Below the pieces are notes generated by a model. It searched no databases. It was not told the DNA's origin and saw only the letters and a list, made by a program, of their open reading frames with translations. Shown here piece by piece: positions 1 through 12,973 of a stretch of DNA of 64,000 nucleotides. The stretch spans positions 34,431-98,430 of the forward strand of contig JBBHKE010002228.1 in the NCBI GenBank assembly GCA_037447655.1, written 5' to 3'. Origin of the DNA: Zygnema cylindricum. Lineage: Eukaryota; Streptophyta; Zygnematophyceae; Zygnematales; Zygnemataceae. Made by a program: the position numbers and the translations under genes. How positions within the stretch are numbered: the first letter of the stretch is position 1; each line of letters opens with the position of its first letter.

Positions 1-3000
1 CTATTGAAGCAGTCACCTGATAACAGTTGGATGCTTTCAAGTAATCTCCATTCTCCACAAATAGCCCTCCTAGATTGGACCAAGCAATAGAAAAGGTGGG
101 ATCATATCGCAGAGCCTCTACATAACACCGATAAGCCTGAGATAAGGCCCAAAACCGAGAGAAAATCAACATTAGCTTGGTCAAAAATTATTGAGGAAAG
201 CGATCAGCTACCTTTGTTCACCTCTGGAAAAATTAGTACTCTTATGTCCAATCTCCTATTCACTCTGGAAGATTTAATATGGCCCATCCACATCTGCAAC
301 AAATTTCTGTAGTTGACAATTTCCTAAGTAGTCGGACAGAAGGAAGTTTGAGGAAAGGATTACAATGGCTTTTCCAAGTTTGAGGGAGGAGAGAATGGCT
401 GACAACTTTACAAGCACTTACTGAAAGTATATTGCTCTGACTTACAAATTCATATAAAAACGGTAGATACACATAGCAATGTATCACAGGCAGTAACAAG
501 AGTAGAATCTGTCCGAACCTGTTCTGTGAAGCCCTGAACCTTCATCACATTTCCTAGATTGACATGGGCAGCAACCTGTGAAAAGAAACATTCACACCCG
601 GCCAAAAAACATAAACAACTCAGAAAATAGAAAAGACTGATTTGACAACCATTAGCAAGGAAACAGCACAAAACAGCATGATTCTTCTATAATTTGAACT
701 CTACACCGCTAAAATGGGAGTGATTATCTCCCGCTGTTTTTTGTACAGATACTATGACACAAACACCACCATACAAAAGTGCAAATTAAAGTCAATATGA
801 TCTGCACAGCTCCATTACGCACATCAGATTTTGGAGCTTCCATAAATTTTGATTCATTGCAGTTCAAGAAAAAAAACAGAAGTTACTCTTACTCACTATA
901 CATCCCTTTAACATCCAGTCTGAAGTTGAAAGCAATTAAAGAACAACATGTCTGTGAATAAAATGGCTCAAAAGGTAAAGCACTGCTGCTTGGTGCAAAT
1001 TTTATTCTAGTGAAGACCCATCAGAAACGACTGAAAAAAATGACTTACCAGACGGGGATTGATGGAAAGCGCTTTTCGGCAGCAATCAGCCGCACAATGC
1101 CACACGCCTTTTAAAATGAATATACTTGAAAGGTTGACCCAAACATCACAGAAACTGGGACAAAGCTGGTGTTTGTCACAGGAGTAGGTGTTGAACGTTA
1201 AGTGTTAGTCAAGGGCTACTGTGAACCATATCTGAACCTTCACGACCTACTGAAACCATAAATCTTTGGTTAAAAGTTAACGAGTAAAAGCTCAATGACA
1301 AAAAAAATCACAATGACGTAATTAGCAAAACATCCATATGCTGAGATAATATCCTGTTCTTCAAACTAAGATTCACAGGCCATAAAACTTGGACCTATGA
1401 CGACTAACAAATTACACAAAGAAAATAATGCAAATGAAATGGCAGAGACTGGCACTTACCACTACCGCCATGGCATAGTATTGAAGTGCAGAATCAATGT
1501 CCCCTCTCTCCTGCTTAGTTGCCAAGAAAAACGGATTGGGGTCTCACTACACAAGTCATGGGATTGGACTAGTACATTTTGTTAAGCATATAAACAAGTA
1601 TACCCCAGGCTCCATACGGTTCATTGATAATCACTCAGAGGGGGCGTTTGAGCAAACTTACCATCCAAAAAGCTATCTCCTAGAAACCCTAAATACAAAC
1701 ATAAAAACACATATGCAGGCCATATATCAGAGATAAAAATCACCAAATGCAATATGAACGGAAGTGGGACATGGCAAATATAGGCAAACACATGTTGCCA
1801 CATAAAAAAACCACAACCGATACATTAATTTTGCACGCCAGTGTATGCCAGCTTCAACATCCTCAGCAACTCTGCTGCAGACTCAACGGCAAGATTGAAC
1901 GCGCCAAACATAAAAAAAAGGACGGCTCTTCATGGTGGAGACCAACGAAGAAATAGAGAAGTGTGAAACACCTATTTAACCATAGGAGCCTCTGATCCTT
2001 TTTTGCATCCAAATGTGCTTCCAAATTCTAGGAATTGAAAGTATGAGAAATGCAACTTCTTTCTATATCCTACATTTTCAGAACTTCTGAATGATGCAAA
2101 AAAAGTTTTGTTTAGGCCTTGCAGAGTAAAATATAAATTTCCTTGGACCTTGCAGAACAAAAAACTATCGGATGGCACATCCAACTCCATTGCACTCCAA
2201 TGCATGAATCAGCTCAGAAGATAGTGAATAAGCAAAAACATGCAATTTACACAACAAAGGAATGGCGTCTTACCCTGAGGGCGTTACCAATATTGCAGTA
2301 GCATTCTGCCAAACATGGATTGACCCTCAGCGCCTCTACATTATTTGCGATGCATAAATTGTAATTCCGTAACTGCAACCAACAGCAATGACTCAAGGAT
2401 GTGAAACCGAAGGTGAGCAAAAGACTACAGTAAGCCAGGCAGCCAGTATGGCAAGTACAGTAAGCCAGATAACTCTGGCATAACTCTAAACAAGGATAAA
2501 AAATGATTTTTTCTTTCATTGACTCCCCCATTTAATATCAAAAGTCACAATCTAGGAGTAGTGCTAGGATAGACCAATTTCCGAAAGGACTTCACCCACA
2601 TTATTGCATCATTTTTAATGTTCCAGGATGAAAATGTAATTCCAGTAAGAGAATGTCTGACCCATTGACTTCAGACAGAAAAAGCATAGGTAGTCAACGT
2701 ATTATGCTAGCATGCTTCTGCAAAAACATATGTTTTTACAGTGTAAAAAGCACATGCCGACATTCTGGCCTAAACAAAACTCATGACACAATGGTACCCT
2801 AAACCGAACTAACATGACACAGACGTTAAAGCTTACTTTCTACATACCTGATAATGTATAGCTCCAAGAAGTATAAGGGCGTCAGTCCTGTCCCAGTTAC
2901 TTTCAAGAAACAGCCCACAATGCTTGCTTGCACTCTCATATTTTCCCATCCGGTATTCCTCATGTGCTTTTAAAAAAAGTGCATCGCCACCTGCATTCAA

Positions 3001-4504
3001 AAGTCTCCATCATTCCAGGCTTCACAAAAAACACCAAGAACGGGGCAGAATGCAGAGATAAGAAACACTTCGGATTTAACTTCCAACTCGACTGAAGAAT
3101 ACACTGAAAACAATGAAACTGCGAGTAAATTAATAAAAAATATAACCAGCTGCAAGAAGTTTCATGGGTAAATGTCATCCATCCCTTTCTGATCTCAGAA
3201 GAACCACCAAAAAATAACGTCTTGCAACAGTCCAGATGTAACTGTTCTATATCAAACTCCATAATGACTCTGACATATCCACAATGTGACAAACATGAAT
3301 CAAGTCCGTTGCTGTGGGAGTATATATAAATATGAATGGACGTGAAATGTATGGCTAAAAAAAGCCGAACAAAAAAGGTCGACCCCATAAAAAAATTCAC
3401 ATCCACACTTTTCTCTCGCACGCCAGTGTCTGCCAGCTTCAACATTCACAGCGTTTTAGCTGCAAACTCAACGGCAAGATTGAAACGCGCCATAAATAAA
3501 TAAAGTTTCCTATGTAAGAAAGTAATGTAAAATCAAAGTCACTATTACATAAAACCATCACATGATCTTACTCCATGTTTAATATCGAAGTCTTCTAGCT
3601 TACATCATTATAATTGACATGCAAAGTTGGGACTCTTTCTCTATCAGCTGCAGGACTTATCTAACACGTGGAATTTAAAATCAAACTGCTCATCATGAAA
3701 TAAACAGCATCAAATCAAACAATCAAAGAGTAAAATCACAATAAGAAAACATGATTTGCCTCCCATCATGTTTGACCGCTTCAGGTTTACTAATGTCATC
3801 ATTAACATCATCACTAATATCATCGTAAAATTTGAAAACCAAAACAGCGTCATGCAACCAACCAACTATACAATCCAAACATTTTTGCTATATAGATATG
3901 TTATTAGTTTTCAGAGGTCATAAACACGTCAAGGGAGCAGCAACGATAAATAAAAGTCATACTAACAACATCAACAGAACAATGATTTTACTGGATTATG
4001 ATCCATCAGACACCTAGAATACAGAGAAGAATAAAGAGACATGCAGGCCACATGCAAGAAGGGGAGGACTCGATAATTTCGCAAAGGAGAAAACGGGGCT
4101 CCAATAACATAGATATTTGAACAGCTGCTGAAACAATTACTTTTTCAACTCCAAACACTGGTGTAAAAAACGAATTTGAAAAACATCGTCAAAAATTGAA
4201 GCATAAACTAGATATGCAATACAAAAAGTAGCAACAAAAAGTAGCAAAATATACTCCACAAGAAAATCAGCAACATCTTCCTTCCAAAAGCAAGCTTCTC
4301 AGAGAACACATCGAGGCAATTAGTAGCCAATTACACAGAGATTTACAAAATCCAAATCACTCCTCACTCACCATGTGTGGAAGCAATCACCGTTCGTCCA
4401 AACCCTTCTACTTCTTGTGTTTGCACGTGTGAGTGCCGTTGTTCAGGAGAGACTACGAAGGAACCAAAAGGCGCCTCCATAGCCACCATATGGAGTGGCA
4501 GCAT
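1..4504 (-). CDS. SEC: SECRET AGENT-like O-GlcNAc transferase, N-terminal TPR part (7 exons, runs off left edge)
   Basis: Partial gene; the missing C-terminus would carry the glycosyltransferase that moves GlcNAc from UDP-GlcNAc to Ser/Thr of nuclear and cytosolic proteins. Exons by my reading (minus strand): 4504-4372, 2990-2848, 2372-2274, 1510-1460, 1165-1049, 575-519, 136-17. They have GT donors and AG acceptors and join in one open frame of 240 codons. The ATG at 4504 is preceded by an in-frame TAG. Exon 2 reads ..TDALILLGAIHYQ, exon 3 VEALRVNPCLAECYCNIGNA, exon 4 GDIDSALQYYAMA, exon 5 ..CCRKALSINPRL, exon 6 AAHVNLGNVMKVQGF, exon 7 EALRYDPTFSIAWSNLGGLF. This is the tandem TPR order known from plant SEC and animal OGT, without gaps. 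From exon 2 on, every join except exon 1/2 is phase 0. SEC rather than SPINDLY is preferred from the TPR wording. Introns are long (up to about 1.4 kb) and hold short repeats. Confidence 0.88.
1836..1912 (-). repeat. short intronic repeat, copy 1
   Basis: About 75 bp inside intron 3 of the SEC-like gene closely resembles 3413-3490 in intron 1. Both contain, on the minus strand, a stretch reading FNLAVE..A followed by MLKLA.TGV. It does not fit the TPR frame and is not needed for a continuous SEC reading. It is probably a dispersed repeat or an old duplicated fragment. Confidence 0.55.
3413..3490 (-). repeat. short intronic repeat, copy 2
   Basis: Second copy of the roughly 75-bp sequence at 1836-1912, in intron 1 of the same gene and in the same orientation. 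It differs by scattered substitutions and a small indel and carries an in-frame stop where the other copy is open, which argues against a conserved alternative exon. Confidence 0.55.
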
Positions 4505-4740
4505 CGTCACAGCTGCTAAGTTATGCTACTGCAAACGTCAATCAAGTGTAGAAGACATAACAGACGAAAAGACAGCGGCAAGAAAAGGAAAACTTTCCAA
4601 ATTGCAAAAGTCTACAGAGAATTCTCCGACTCTCTCAAGGAGAGAGGTTCGTTCCCAAGGTTTCTTACTGAAACATGTTCGCTTTAAAGCTTTCACTTCG
4701 GCCCTTGTACAATGCCCACCGTTATTAGAGTTTGAAACAC
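4505..4740 (-). promoter_or_regulatory. presumed 5' UTR/promoter of the SEC-like gene
   Basis: This is the 236 bp between the start codon of the TPR gene and the first MITE. An in-frame TAG lies shortly before the ATG, which supports the chosen start. No clear TATA box was identified. The space is short because a row of MITEs begins immediately beyond it, so distal promoter elements would have to lie within or beyond MITE sequence. This is inferred from position only. Confidence 0.4.
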
Positions 4741-4962
4741 TACACCGCGCATCGTTATTAGTGTCAACGACTCTAATTTGGGTTCTTAAAATTTTGATTT
4801 TTTTCCAAAAATAGTGTACATGATTTTCAAAATTAAATAAGCAGCGCTATTTAAAGAAGTGGACCATAATCTCCCACGTTTCTTGCACTAAATTAGAATT
4901 GTTAACACTAATTTTTCTTTTACACTATTTAAACCTTGACACTAATAACGATGCGCGGTGTA
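4741..4962. mobile_element. MITE M1 (type II interior)
   Basis: Palindromic element with ends TACACCGCGCATCGTTATTAG and its inverted copy finishing at CGCGGTGTA. The interior contains CCATAATCTCCCACGT and ACTAAATTAGAAT. Its last two bases (TA) are also the first two of the next element, as for a TA target duplication typical of Tc1/mariner-type (Stowaway-like) MITEs. Confidence 0.75.
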
Positions 4963-5163
4963 CACCGTGAATCGTTATTAGCCTTATGTACGCTATATCG
5001 GCACCCCAAAATTTTGACATTGATACCTTAAACAGAACAAATTACACTATTTAAGGACGTGGACCATAATCTGCCACGTCTTCTAGCACTAAATTAGAAT
5101 GAATGACGATAATTTTTTCTTTACTCTAATATTTTCTATAGTCTAATAACGATTCGCGGTGTA
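4961..5163. mobile_element. MITE M2 (type II interior)
   Basis: Ends TACACCGTGAATCGTTATTAG and ..TAATAACGATTCGCGGTGTA. Its interior shares the segment with TTAAGGACGTGGACCATAATC with M1 and M5. It abuts M1 and M3 with TA shared at the joins. Confidence 0.75.
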
Positions 5164-5382
5164 CAGTAAACCGTGTATCGCTATTAGTGTTTATAATTTT
5201 TTCGCCACTTAAAACATCTTTTTCTCCGTGCACTTTTGTCCGATTTTCAATTTGACTGTCAATCGGAAGCTGAGATCCTTATCTTTCAATTGAAACCGTC
5301 GGATCTAGAAACTGACATGTGTGTACGGAGAAAATATGTGTTAAGAGAAAAAAAACATTAACACTAATAGCGATTCACGGTA
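5164..5382. mobile_element. MITE M3 (type I interior)
   Basis: Starts ACCGTGTATCGCTATTAG and ends CTAATAGCGATTCACGGTA. The interior has TTTTTTCGCCACTTAAAACAT, CCAATCGGAAGC and GTGTACGGAGAAAATATG. The same type I interior recurs at 5381-5582, 12130-12246, 12974-13193 and 53166-53382. Confidence 0.75.
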
Positions 5383-5582
5383 CCGCGTAACGCTATTGGT
5401 GTTCATACTTTTTTCGCCACATATTTCCTCCTACACACATGTCGGATTGTCAATCGGAAACCGCCAATAGGAAGGTGAGAATCCTAACTTTCAATCCAAC
5501 CGTCAGATCCATTACCAGATAAGTGTGTACGAGAAAAATATGTTTTTAAGTGGCGAAAAAATACTAATAGCGATACCTAGTG
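5381..5582. mobile_element. MITE M4 (type I interior)
   Basis: Begins TACCGCGTAACGCTATTGG directly at the TA closing M3 and ends near ACTAATAGCGATACCTAGT. It has the same interior landmarks as M3: CGCCAC, ACACATGTCGGATT, CCGTCAGATCC, AAGTGGCGAAAAA. Confidence 0.7.
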
Positions 5583-5644
5583 CACTGTACTGTAGTTTGG
5601 TCGTGACTTTTTCTAGCCGAAGGTCATAAAAGAGTGTCGTAGAG

Positions 5645-5847
5645 TACACCGTCGATCGTATTTAGCGTGTAGAAATTATTAGAGTAAAGAAAAAATTAGC
5701 GTCATTAATTCTAATTCAATGCCAGGAGACGTGGCAAATTATGGTCCACGTCCTTAAATAGCGTCATTTATTCTATTTAAGGTTCAAGGGTCAAAATTTA
5801 GGGGCGCCGAATTAGTGTTCAACAATCTAAATACGATCGACGGTGTA
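5645..5847. mobile_element. MITE M5 (type II interior, inverted)
   Basis: Ends TACACCGTCGATCGTATTTAG and CTAAATACGATCGACGGTGTA. The interior is the reverse orientation of M1/M2, with AATTATGGTCCACGTCCTTAA. It is the fifth element of the row upstream of the SEC-like gene. Confidence 0.7.
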
Positions 5848-8800
5848 GTGTACTTTGTATGTAGCACTTTAAATTTGAATGAAGATTTTGCGTACTACTT
5901 TTCAAAGCGTTTCAATGTGCAAAAATAAAATCGGAACTTTGAAATGTGACGGTTGTAGATGTGGCTACAACTTGTGACGATTTCGTTTTTTCAAGTTTTT
6001 TCACTCGACTTGCCTTCAAAATATGCCCAAAATTGGTAAAAATTATTATTTTTTAAGGCTCTATCATTTCACACTAATATTGTCGTGTTGCATTCCAAAA
6101 AGTGTGAGATAACCCCGATATTGTGAGAAGTAGAGGGAGAGGCGACAACGGCATAGACTTCTACAGACAACCCCTAAATGAAGGTGGAGGTCAGAGACCC
6201 TTGCAACCTTCTGCTGTACATGCGCGTGAAGGGCAATAGACAAAATTGCGCGTACTCTCCCTCTTGCTAAACATTGCCCACTAGTGTGACATGTGCGTAG
6301 GATTTTTTTCATTCGTTATTCGAGTGATAACTTAACCAGAATCACTTCGCGCACCTCGCGAGGTTGTTTTGATAAGTTTTTTAAATGAGCTAGAAGAGTA
6401 AAAAAGAGGAAACGCAAAAATTAATGTAAAATTCGACAAAAATAAAGTACACTAAAAGTATCAAGATGACATTCGTTGCATTGAGATAAAATAATTTTTG
6501 TTTGTACGACAAAAAAAATGATCGTTTGAGGTTCAATTTTAGAGGAACGAAAAAAAAAAACACAATACTTTAACACTTACCCTATTTTTTTGGAATCGTT
6601 GTGGAATGGATGTTCTTTTTGAGTTGTTTAGGGTGTGTGCCCGTGTGTTAAACTATAGGGTTTATTTATCAATTTCTCCCAAATTCGATATGCAACGAGA
6701 AAGTATTATGGGATACAATAAATGTGTACAAATTAGTGTTTTGTATTAGGTTGTTTTCTATCGCGATAAACACCATACCAGGTGACAAGTGAGGAGTACC
6801 AATTTATAGTTACATAACAAACAAGAATCGTCGCCCCTCATTATCAGTTAAGTGAGTTGTTCGTACAAAAAATACACAATTATGGTATAAAGATATTGCG
6901 ACTCTCGGGGGAGATGGGGGGGGGCTTTAGGAAAACTTTCCACGATCCATTCCGTACTATAGTATGGAGTTATCGATTATACTTATTGGCCCGATATTTA
7001 ACTTAATTTATCTCAATAACTCTTTTACCAGTATATTTAACCAATATATTGATAATAGGTAGGTCAGTATTAGGTACATATCGCTTATCGACAAATGGCT
7101 ATTGATACACGACATTAGTAATAATCATATTGTACTTAACGTCATCTTTAAACTTTTAATATTCGCTAGTTTGACGTCTTCCTTTTTTCGAACCACTACC
7201 ATTTTATGTCAAGTCATTTTAAAAAATCAACCAAAATCGATTGGGAGGTCAATTTTAGTTAACCTAACATTTAAAAAACGATTAGAAAAACAGCTTCGTA
7301 TGTGCCACAAGTATTTTACATAGTTTTGCACGAGGGAGAGTCTACGTTATCTTTGTACTTGCCCGCCACGCACATGTACGGAAAAATATTATAACGCTCT
7401 CAGACCTCCACCTTCATTCATGTGTCATTTCTCACAGTATATATAATCACCACGTCATCCTTTCCCTCTCACGCTATCTCTCCCTCCCCCCCTCCACTTA
7501 TTTGGTTGAAACTCGAGGATATTGGTGTGAATTAAATTAGCTCCAAAAATATATATATTTTACAACTTTTTAGCTTAGTTTGATGACAAACCTAGTGAAA
7601 AAATAAAATAAAGGTTTATGATTAGTGACGCTGACGTTGTCACAAATTAGCAAGACGTCATAATGTCGTCCAACCTTACACATCTATAATGTAACAAAAA
7701 TATACTATTGGAAATATTTACACCATTGACAAACATCGTTACAATAGTTTATTATGTATTTACAATTGTCACAACATTTACAACCGTCACTTTTATATAT
7801 GTGTACATCTTTCACAATTTTAAGTAAGAACTTCGATTTCGCACATCTATAACACTTTAAAAAATAACATTGAGGATCTTCACTAAAAACACAAAGTTAC
7901 GCCCCGTACTCATAAGTTACCACTTCAACAATCACTATTGTTGACTCATTCCCTTTAAAGTTCGAAGCCCAACATGTAATTCATTTGTTCTCATTCCTCG
8001 TTATCAAAAACCACTCCCAATTGCAACAGCATACTGCCAACAATGTAGCCCACTTTTGTTTGAGGCGTTTTTCACGGTTGAAGCGAGGACTCAACTTCGA
8101 TCTTACTTTAGGATATTAATTTGCTCTCACTATTTTTTTTTTTGGTGTTGCAACTCATCATTTTTTTTGTGTACGATGTTCTTTTTGTCTTGTACCGCTT
8201 TTAGTTGTCCCTCTATATCTATTTCATCCGGTTTCTTCCCTTGTTTTCCTTAGCGGGCAGAGACATTGACTCCTTTTGTGGTAGTGGTCAATGTGATTGA
8301 TTAGCTTCTTTTACTATAGTGTTTGGCTTTACGTTTCTCAAGGATGAACCTCGCCTTGCTTCTTCGACAGCTTGTGGTGATTGTCATTTCTGGTTGTGTT
8401 TGTTAGTCACATCTCGTGTCGTGAAGGTGGCTTTTCTTCCCTAGCTCCCCTTTGTTCGAGGGTTTACCAATCAACGTGTCCCGCAAACCATCGAATCCTC
8501 AAAATCATCATTGATCCATAATCCGATCACAGTTGCCGCAGGTTTTTCCTATTCACTCCAAAGGGCGTATCATATTTTTTGTTGCTTTAATTATTTTATA
8601 ATTTAATCGTGCGCTCGTAAAGCCAAAATTGGAAAGGATCGAAACCATTGAATCAATTTGTAATGAATGCAACTGCACCAAACCCTTATGGTTTGGTGAA
8701 AAAATGTGTTTATTTGTTTTATCTTAACCATTTTTTCCTTGCATCCACCATACAAATTAGCCCTATTGTGTTGGGAATCCTCTGAAGGGTTGCTCTATAA

Positions 8801-11800
8801 GGCTTGAGAAAACAATTTTCGCTCATTGTTTAGCAATTTTCGATATTGTCAAGAGAGTTGTGTGTGTCTTATTCTCTCATATTCATCCCGACTCATGTAC
8901 ATTTATCAAGGGTGACATTTGTAATATAGGGGTCTATTCGTTTGATGTTATACCTCCATCTCTTTTGGTATTAGCCTACACCCACTTTGAGGTTGATCAA
9001 ACCCCTCTTCTACTTTTGTTTGTTAATTTGGGATGTTGAATTTCTTTTACAACATGTTGATTTTAGTCTCCTTTTTATATATTGGGGTTGGTTTTATGTT
9101 CCTTACTCTCTCACTAGTGTTTTTTACCCTATATCATATTCAAGCTCCTCGACGATACGTTAACCTTACCATATTTGTCGATGGCTCCTTCTTTAGTCTC
9201 TCTTCTACAAATAATGCAACTTGTTTTTATATCTTTATTAAACCTCGATTGAATATCACTATTCTTTTTTTGTGGTCAGTTCTCGAGTGATGTTTGTTTG
9301 TTCGGGTTCCAATTTTTATTATCGCGACTGATGTGGGCTCTCCGCCCCCATCGTCTTTTATCATTTTATGAGCCCCCAGTCGTGACCCATAGAGTGTATT
9401 TATCTCCCATTGATAGAGTTGGAGTGTGCTTCTCAAATTCTCATCCATTTTACAATCATCATATACTCAATTTTCTTATTTTCTTCGAACAACTTTCGAA
9501 TCTACGAATGCTAATCCTTTAACGGTGAGTAGTTTTTTAAGGTATATTTTAGGGTCCGCCAACCTTTACCAACCCTCTGTTTGTTCGGTTGTTGTGTCTC
9601 CATAATAAAGTAATAAGTTACCAACATGCTAACTTATCTACTGCAAAAGAGATCCCGAAATTATATTGGTTTAACAAAACTAAACCGTTTAACAAATTAA
9701 ATTTAAAAAAATAGAATAATTTTTAACTAGGAAAACTTATTTTCGAAGGGCAAAAATAATTTGGAAGGAAACATTGTTATCAGTTTTGTTGAGAATTCAC
9801 GATGTGGACTATAAAAGAATACCACAATGTTAATGTTTTAAAGGTGAATGATCAAAAATATTCCCAAGTATCACATACTAGCTCTAAAAAAACATATATT
9901 TTATATAAATGGTTACATTATCTTCTTATTTAATTGGATTTATCCTCGTGAAAATATATGAATTTTATGCCATACAACATTTGTTATACAAATTATAGAT
10001 ATAATAAGAGTCATAAACCGTTTAATAAGGGTTGTACCGCGCGTGTTTTATGAGTACAAAAACAATACAAGTTGCTTTAAGGTTGATAATATGTTGTAGC
10101 ATACTTAATTTTTTAATACAATGACGTCACTTTTCCACGACATTTTCACGTAACAATACACTATTTTTTACGTTAACTTGCGGCAATTTTTTTTTAAGAC
10201 CATTGAGGATAATATTTTCACACTTTTAAACACCATAAAAAACAACGTTTTTTTCACATTTATTGAATTAAATAAATTTTGACGTTAGCAAATGGACAAA
10301 AAATAAAAACGTATTGTTGCGATTATAATTTTTGAGGCCACTTTTAACTCAAATAATTGTGTTATACACAAAATGGTACATGCATCATAAAATTAATTTT
10401 AATATACATCAAATGTTACGTGCCTTATGACACGGTTTTTAAGTTTATATCATTTTAATCGTTTGATTTGTGAAACTCAATAGGCAATAATAAAATATAA
10501 TATTATCCCCTTTTCACCACTCAAAATAGTATTCATTTTCAAACTACCTCTATCATTTACTCTATATATTGGGTTGAACTCGGGTTGTAACGAAACTTCT
10601 TGCTACAGGTAATAAAGGTAGTGTGCAACAATATAATACTGCTCGAAATTTTTGTTCGGGGGGAAAAACCTTGGTTGGTCCGTTTTCCCTGCTGCCCATG
10701 GTACAATGAATCAAGGTGGACGTTAATAGGCGAGGCCTTTTAATCTTCCACCAAGGGATCCAATCCACGTGCACGACCTTAGAGGGTGTGGACTGTAGTT
10801 TGTAAAGGTTACGGATAGTCATGTAATGTGCGTTTTCCCTTTTTGGGTAGTCATCTTTGGTAAATTTGTTTAGTTTTGGTGTTTATGTATTTAACTTATT
10901 TTTTCGTTTGTTGTCTTTCCTCTGGTGGCTTGGTCTCCCTTGGCTTCATAGTTTTAGAATTTTATCTTTTTCTTCTCTTTACCCCTATTGCTTGATGGTT
11001 TTTTCCATCACAACGTCTGAAATAACGTTCACTTTTTTTGTTTTGCAACTAACGAAGGGCTATAGGTTAAAATGAACCCTTAATTTTAGCCTATATTTGT
11101 AATAGCACATCCCATAATTGTTTTAGTACCTGTTGTAAACAAAAAAAAAAAGCGGGCGGACTTTATTAAAGCGCGATGGTAAACCATCTGAGTCCATGGG
11201 AACCAAGGAAAGTAGCATTGCAAAAACTGAAAACCTACATGTGTGGGGAAGAAACGAAAAGGATAAGCCAAAAAGCAACGAAAATACAAAAAAACATGTT
11301 GGATGGGCCCGCTATTTCGCTCAGTAAAGCTATGGTCCTTTCTTCCGGAATAATTGAGAAATAAAACGAAATACTAGTACGAATAAGGGGACAAACGTCA
11401 TCCAAAGTTATAAACGTCAAAACTTCGTTTCAACTGTATATTCTTGTCTAAACGTATAAACATTTCCGTACATGGGGCTACTCGATTGTACAAGCCAAAA
11501 CCTGGATGACGGCGACCCAGCCTGACCAATCAATTACATTTAACGACTTTGGACGTTTTCCCGTCTAGTTGGCAAGTAAGTTACGATGTTTCTAACTTTT
11601 TGGATAATATTCACGACTTGCTGCACGTGGCCAGGGCACAATTCCGACAGCTGTAGAGTCGCCCATTAACAGGAATACGATTTGCCCGAGAATTAACTTA
11701 TTAGGACGATATATTGACCAAATCGCTTTAGCTTGGACGAACCTTGTCCATCAGATTTTTGACACGTAAGGAGCTAGAAACTTGCGGTACAACAGATATT

Positions 11801-12129
11801 ACCTTCAGCTGTAAGAATTACGTGGAAGCCGCTGGATGGTCGATGCTAAACAACCTTCATTAAATTGTCAAAAGTCGTCACTAGACGCACTTTTGCTGCC
11901 AGTATCGTACTTCTGCAACGTGTCTTTTTTGTCTTTTCTGTGCTAGCTGAATGTTTCAGACTGACCGTCGCTGCAAGTCACTTTCAATTTCCTTTGATGT
12001 GCTATGTAAACTAAGGGTTATCAAAATTCAAAATTGGCATCAAAACATAAAAACTCAAAAATATCATGTTGGGATCATCCTCGCAATCACGGAGGCATAT
12101 AACGATCATCCCCGTGACCATGTAGACCT
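5848..12129. other. non-coding stretch, no gene recognised
   Basis: About 6.3 kb of AT-rich sequence. Open frames here are short and none shows a recognisable domain or splice pattern. It contains the repeat at 6060-6320, related inverted sequence around 7340-7860, and pieces with AACCGTCAC and GACGTCATAA typical of decayed transposons. A motif GATGGTAAACCATC near 11175 recurs near 24934 and, inverted, near 44320. No RNA gene was seen. Confidence 0.5.
6060..6320. repeat. dispersed repeat also present at 52.7 kb
   Basis: Segment with CACACTAATATTGTCGTGTTG, a GAGGGAGAGG tract, ACCCTTGCAA, TACATGCGCGTGA and ACTCTCCCTCTTGC. The same order of landmarks occurs at 52664-52920. Part of it recurs inverted near 7340-7420. 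It is an interspersed, probably non-autonomous transposon sequence; element ends are not resolved. Confidence 0.45.
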
Positions 12130-12246
12130 AAATCGGAAGCTAGGAATATAACCTTTCAATCTCAACCGTCGGATCCGTAATCCGACAAACGTGTACGGAA
12201 AATTAAGTGGCGAAAAAAACATTTACACTAATAGCGATTCACGGTG
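12130..12246. mobile_element. MITE M7, truncated type I
   Basis: Right half of a type I MITE: CAATCTCAACCGTCGGATCC, TGTACGGAAAATTAAGTGGCG and the terminal CTAATAGCGATTCACGGTGTA. The left half is missing or too diverged to see. Confidence 0.6.
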
Positions 12247-12973
12247 TAGCGCACGCTTTTGAACATGAACTAAATGACAAGGATTTGTACCTCTACAGAC
12301 AGTAAAATCATGCATTTTCTGTAAATGTCAAATATAGTTTGGCGTATTAGCAAGCTTCACCGACTATCTCTACTGGACAGGGGAATTTGCCGTACTTCAG
12401 ACAAAAAATGAGAAAAGACAGCCGTCTACGCCATCATTGCGTGCTGTTTTTATGTTACTGTATTTGTCGTATTCCTGTCCAGACTTTCTGAAAAGTCATA
12501 TCTTACTGTACTTTCTACCGGTAAATATCTCGCCTGCCGTCCGTACATCCTTTCCATGTTGTCAAAAGAGTGTATAAAAAGTTAAAAACAACCAACCAAT
12601 CCTTTCAGCTCTCCCAACTCTTGATTTCCTCGACAACAACTTTCCGACCTTTGCAAAAACTTCACTAAAGAATAGCGCTGGTATGCCACGTGTCCTGGAC
12701 CACTTTCTTGTGTTCACACTTGTACGAAACATCGAAACCCTAGAAAATTAAAATTCAATTATTGCGCTAAAATTGAGTATTCATTTTTATAGAATCAAAA
12801 GTGCCGCATTTTGCGATCATACTTAAAAAGATCCTTATATTTTACGAGTAGAATACGCGTATAGGACGGTTATAAGTACGGTGTTGGACGTCAAATTTGC
12901 TGTACGGGGACAAAAACAGACATCAGGGACATTTGTCCCTTATTAAAGTCAGAACAGCACAGTACAGTACAGC

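Noticed and set aside
1049-1165. Apparent missing half-TPR in the SEC-like gene
   Set aside because: At first only the end of this exon was visible; using the acceptor at 1166 restores LCPSFCDVWVNLSSIF.. and the TPR array is complete.
3832-4017. Short plus-strand frame opposite SEC intron 1
   Set aside because: No motif, and it lies in an intron of a well-supported minus-strand gene.
8056-9522. Series of plus-strand frames rich in Phe/Leu
   Set aside because: No recognisable domain or splice structure; composition explains them.
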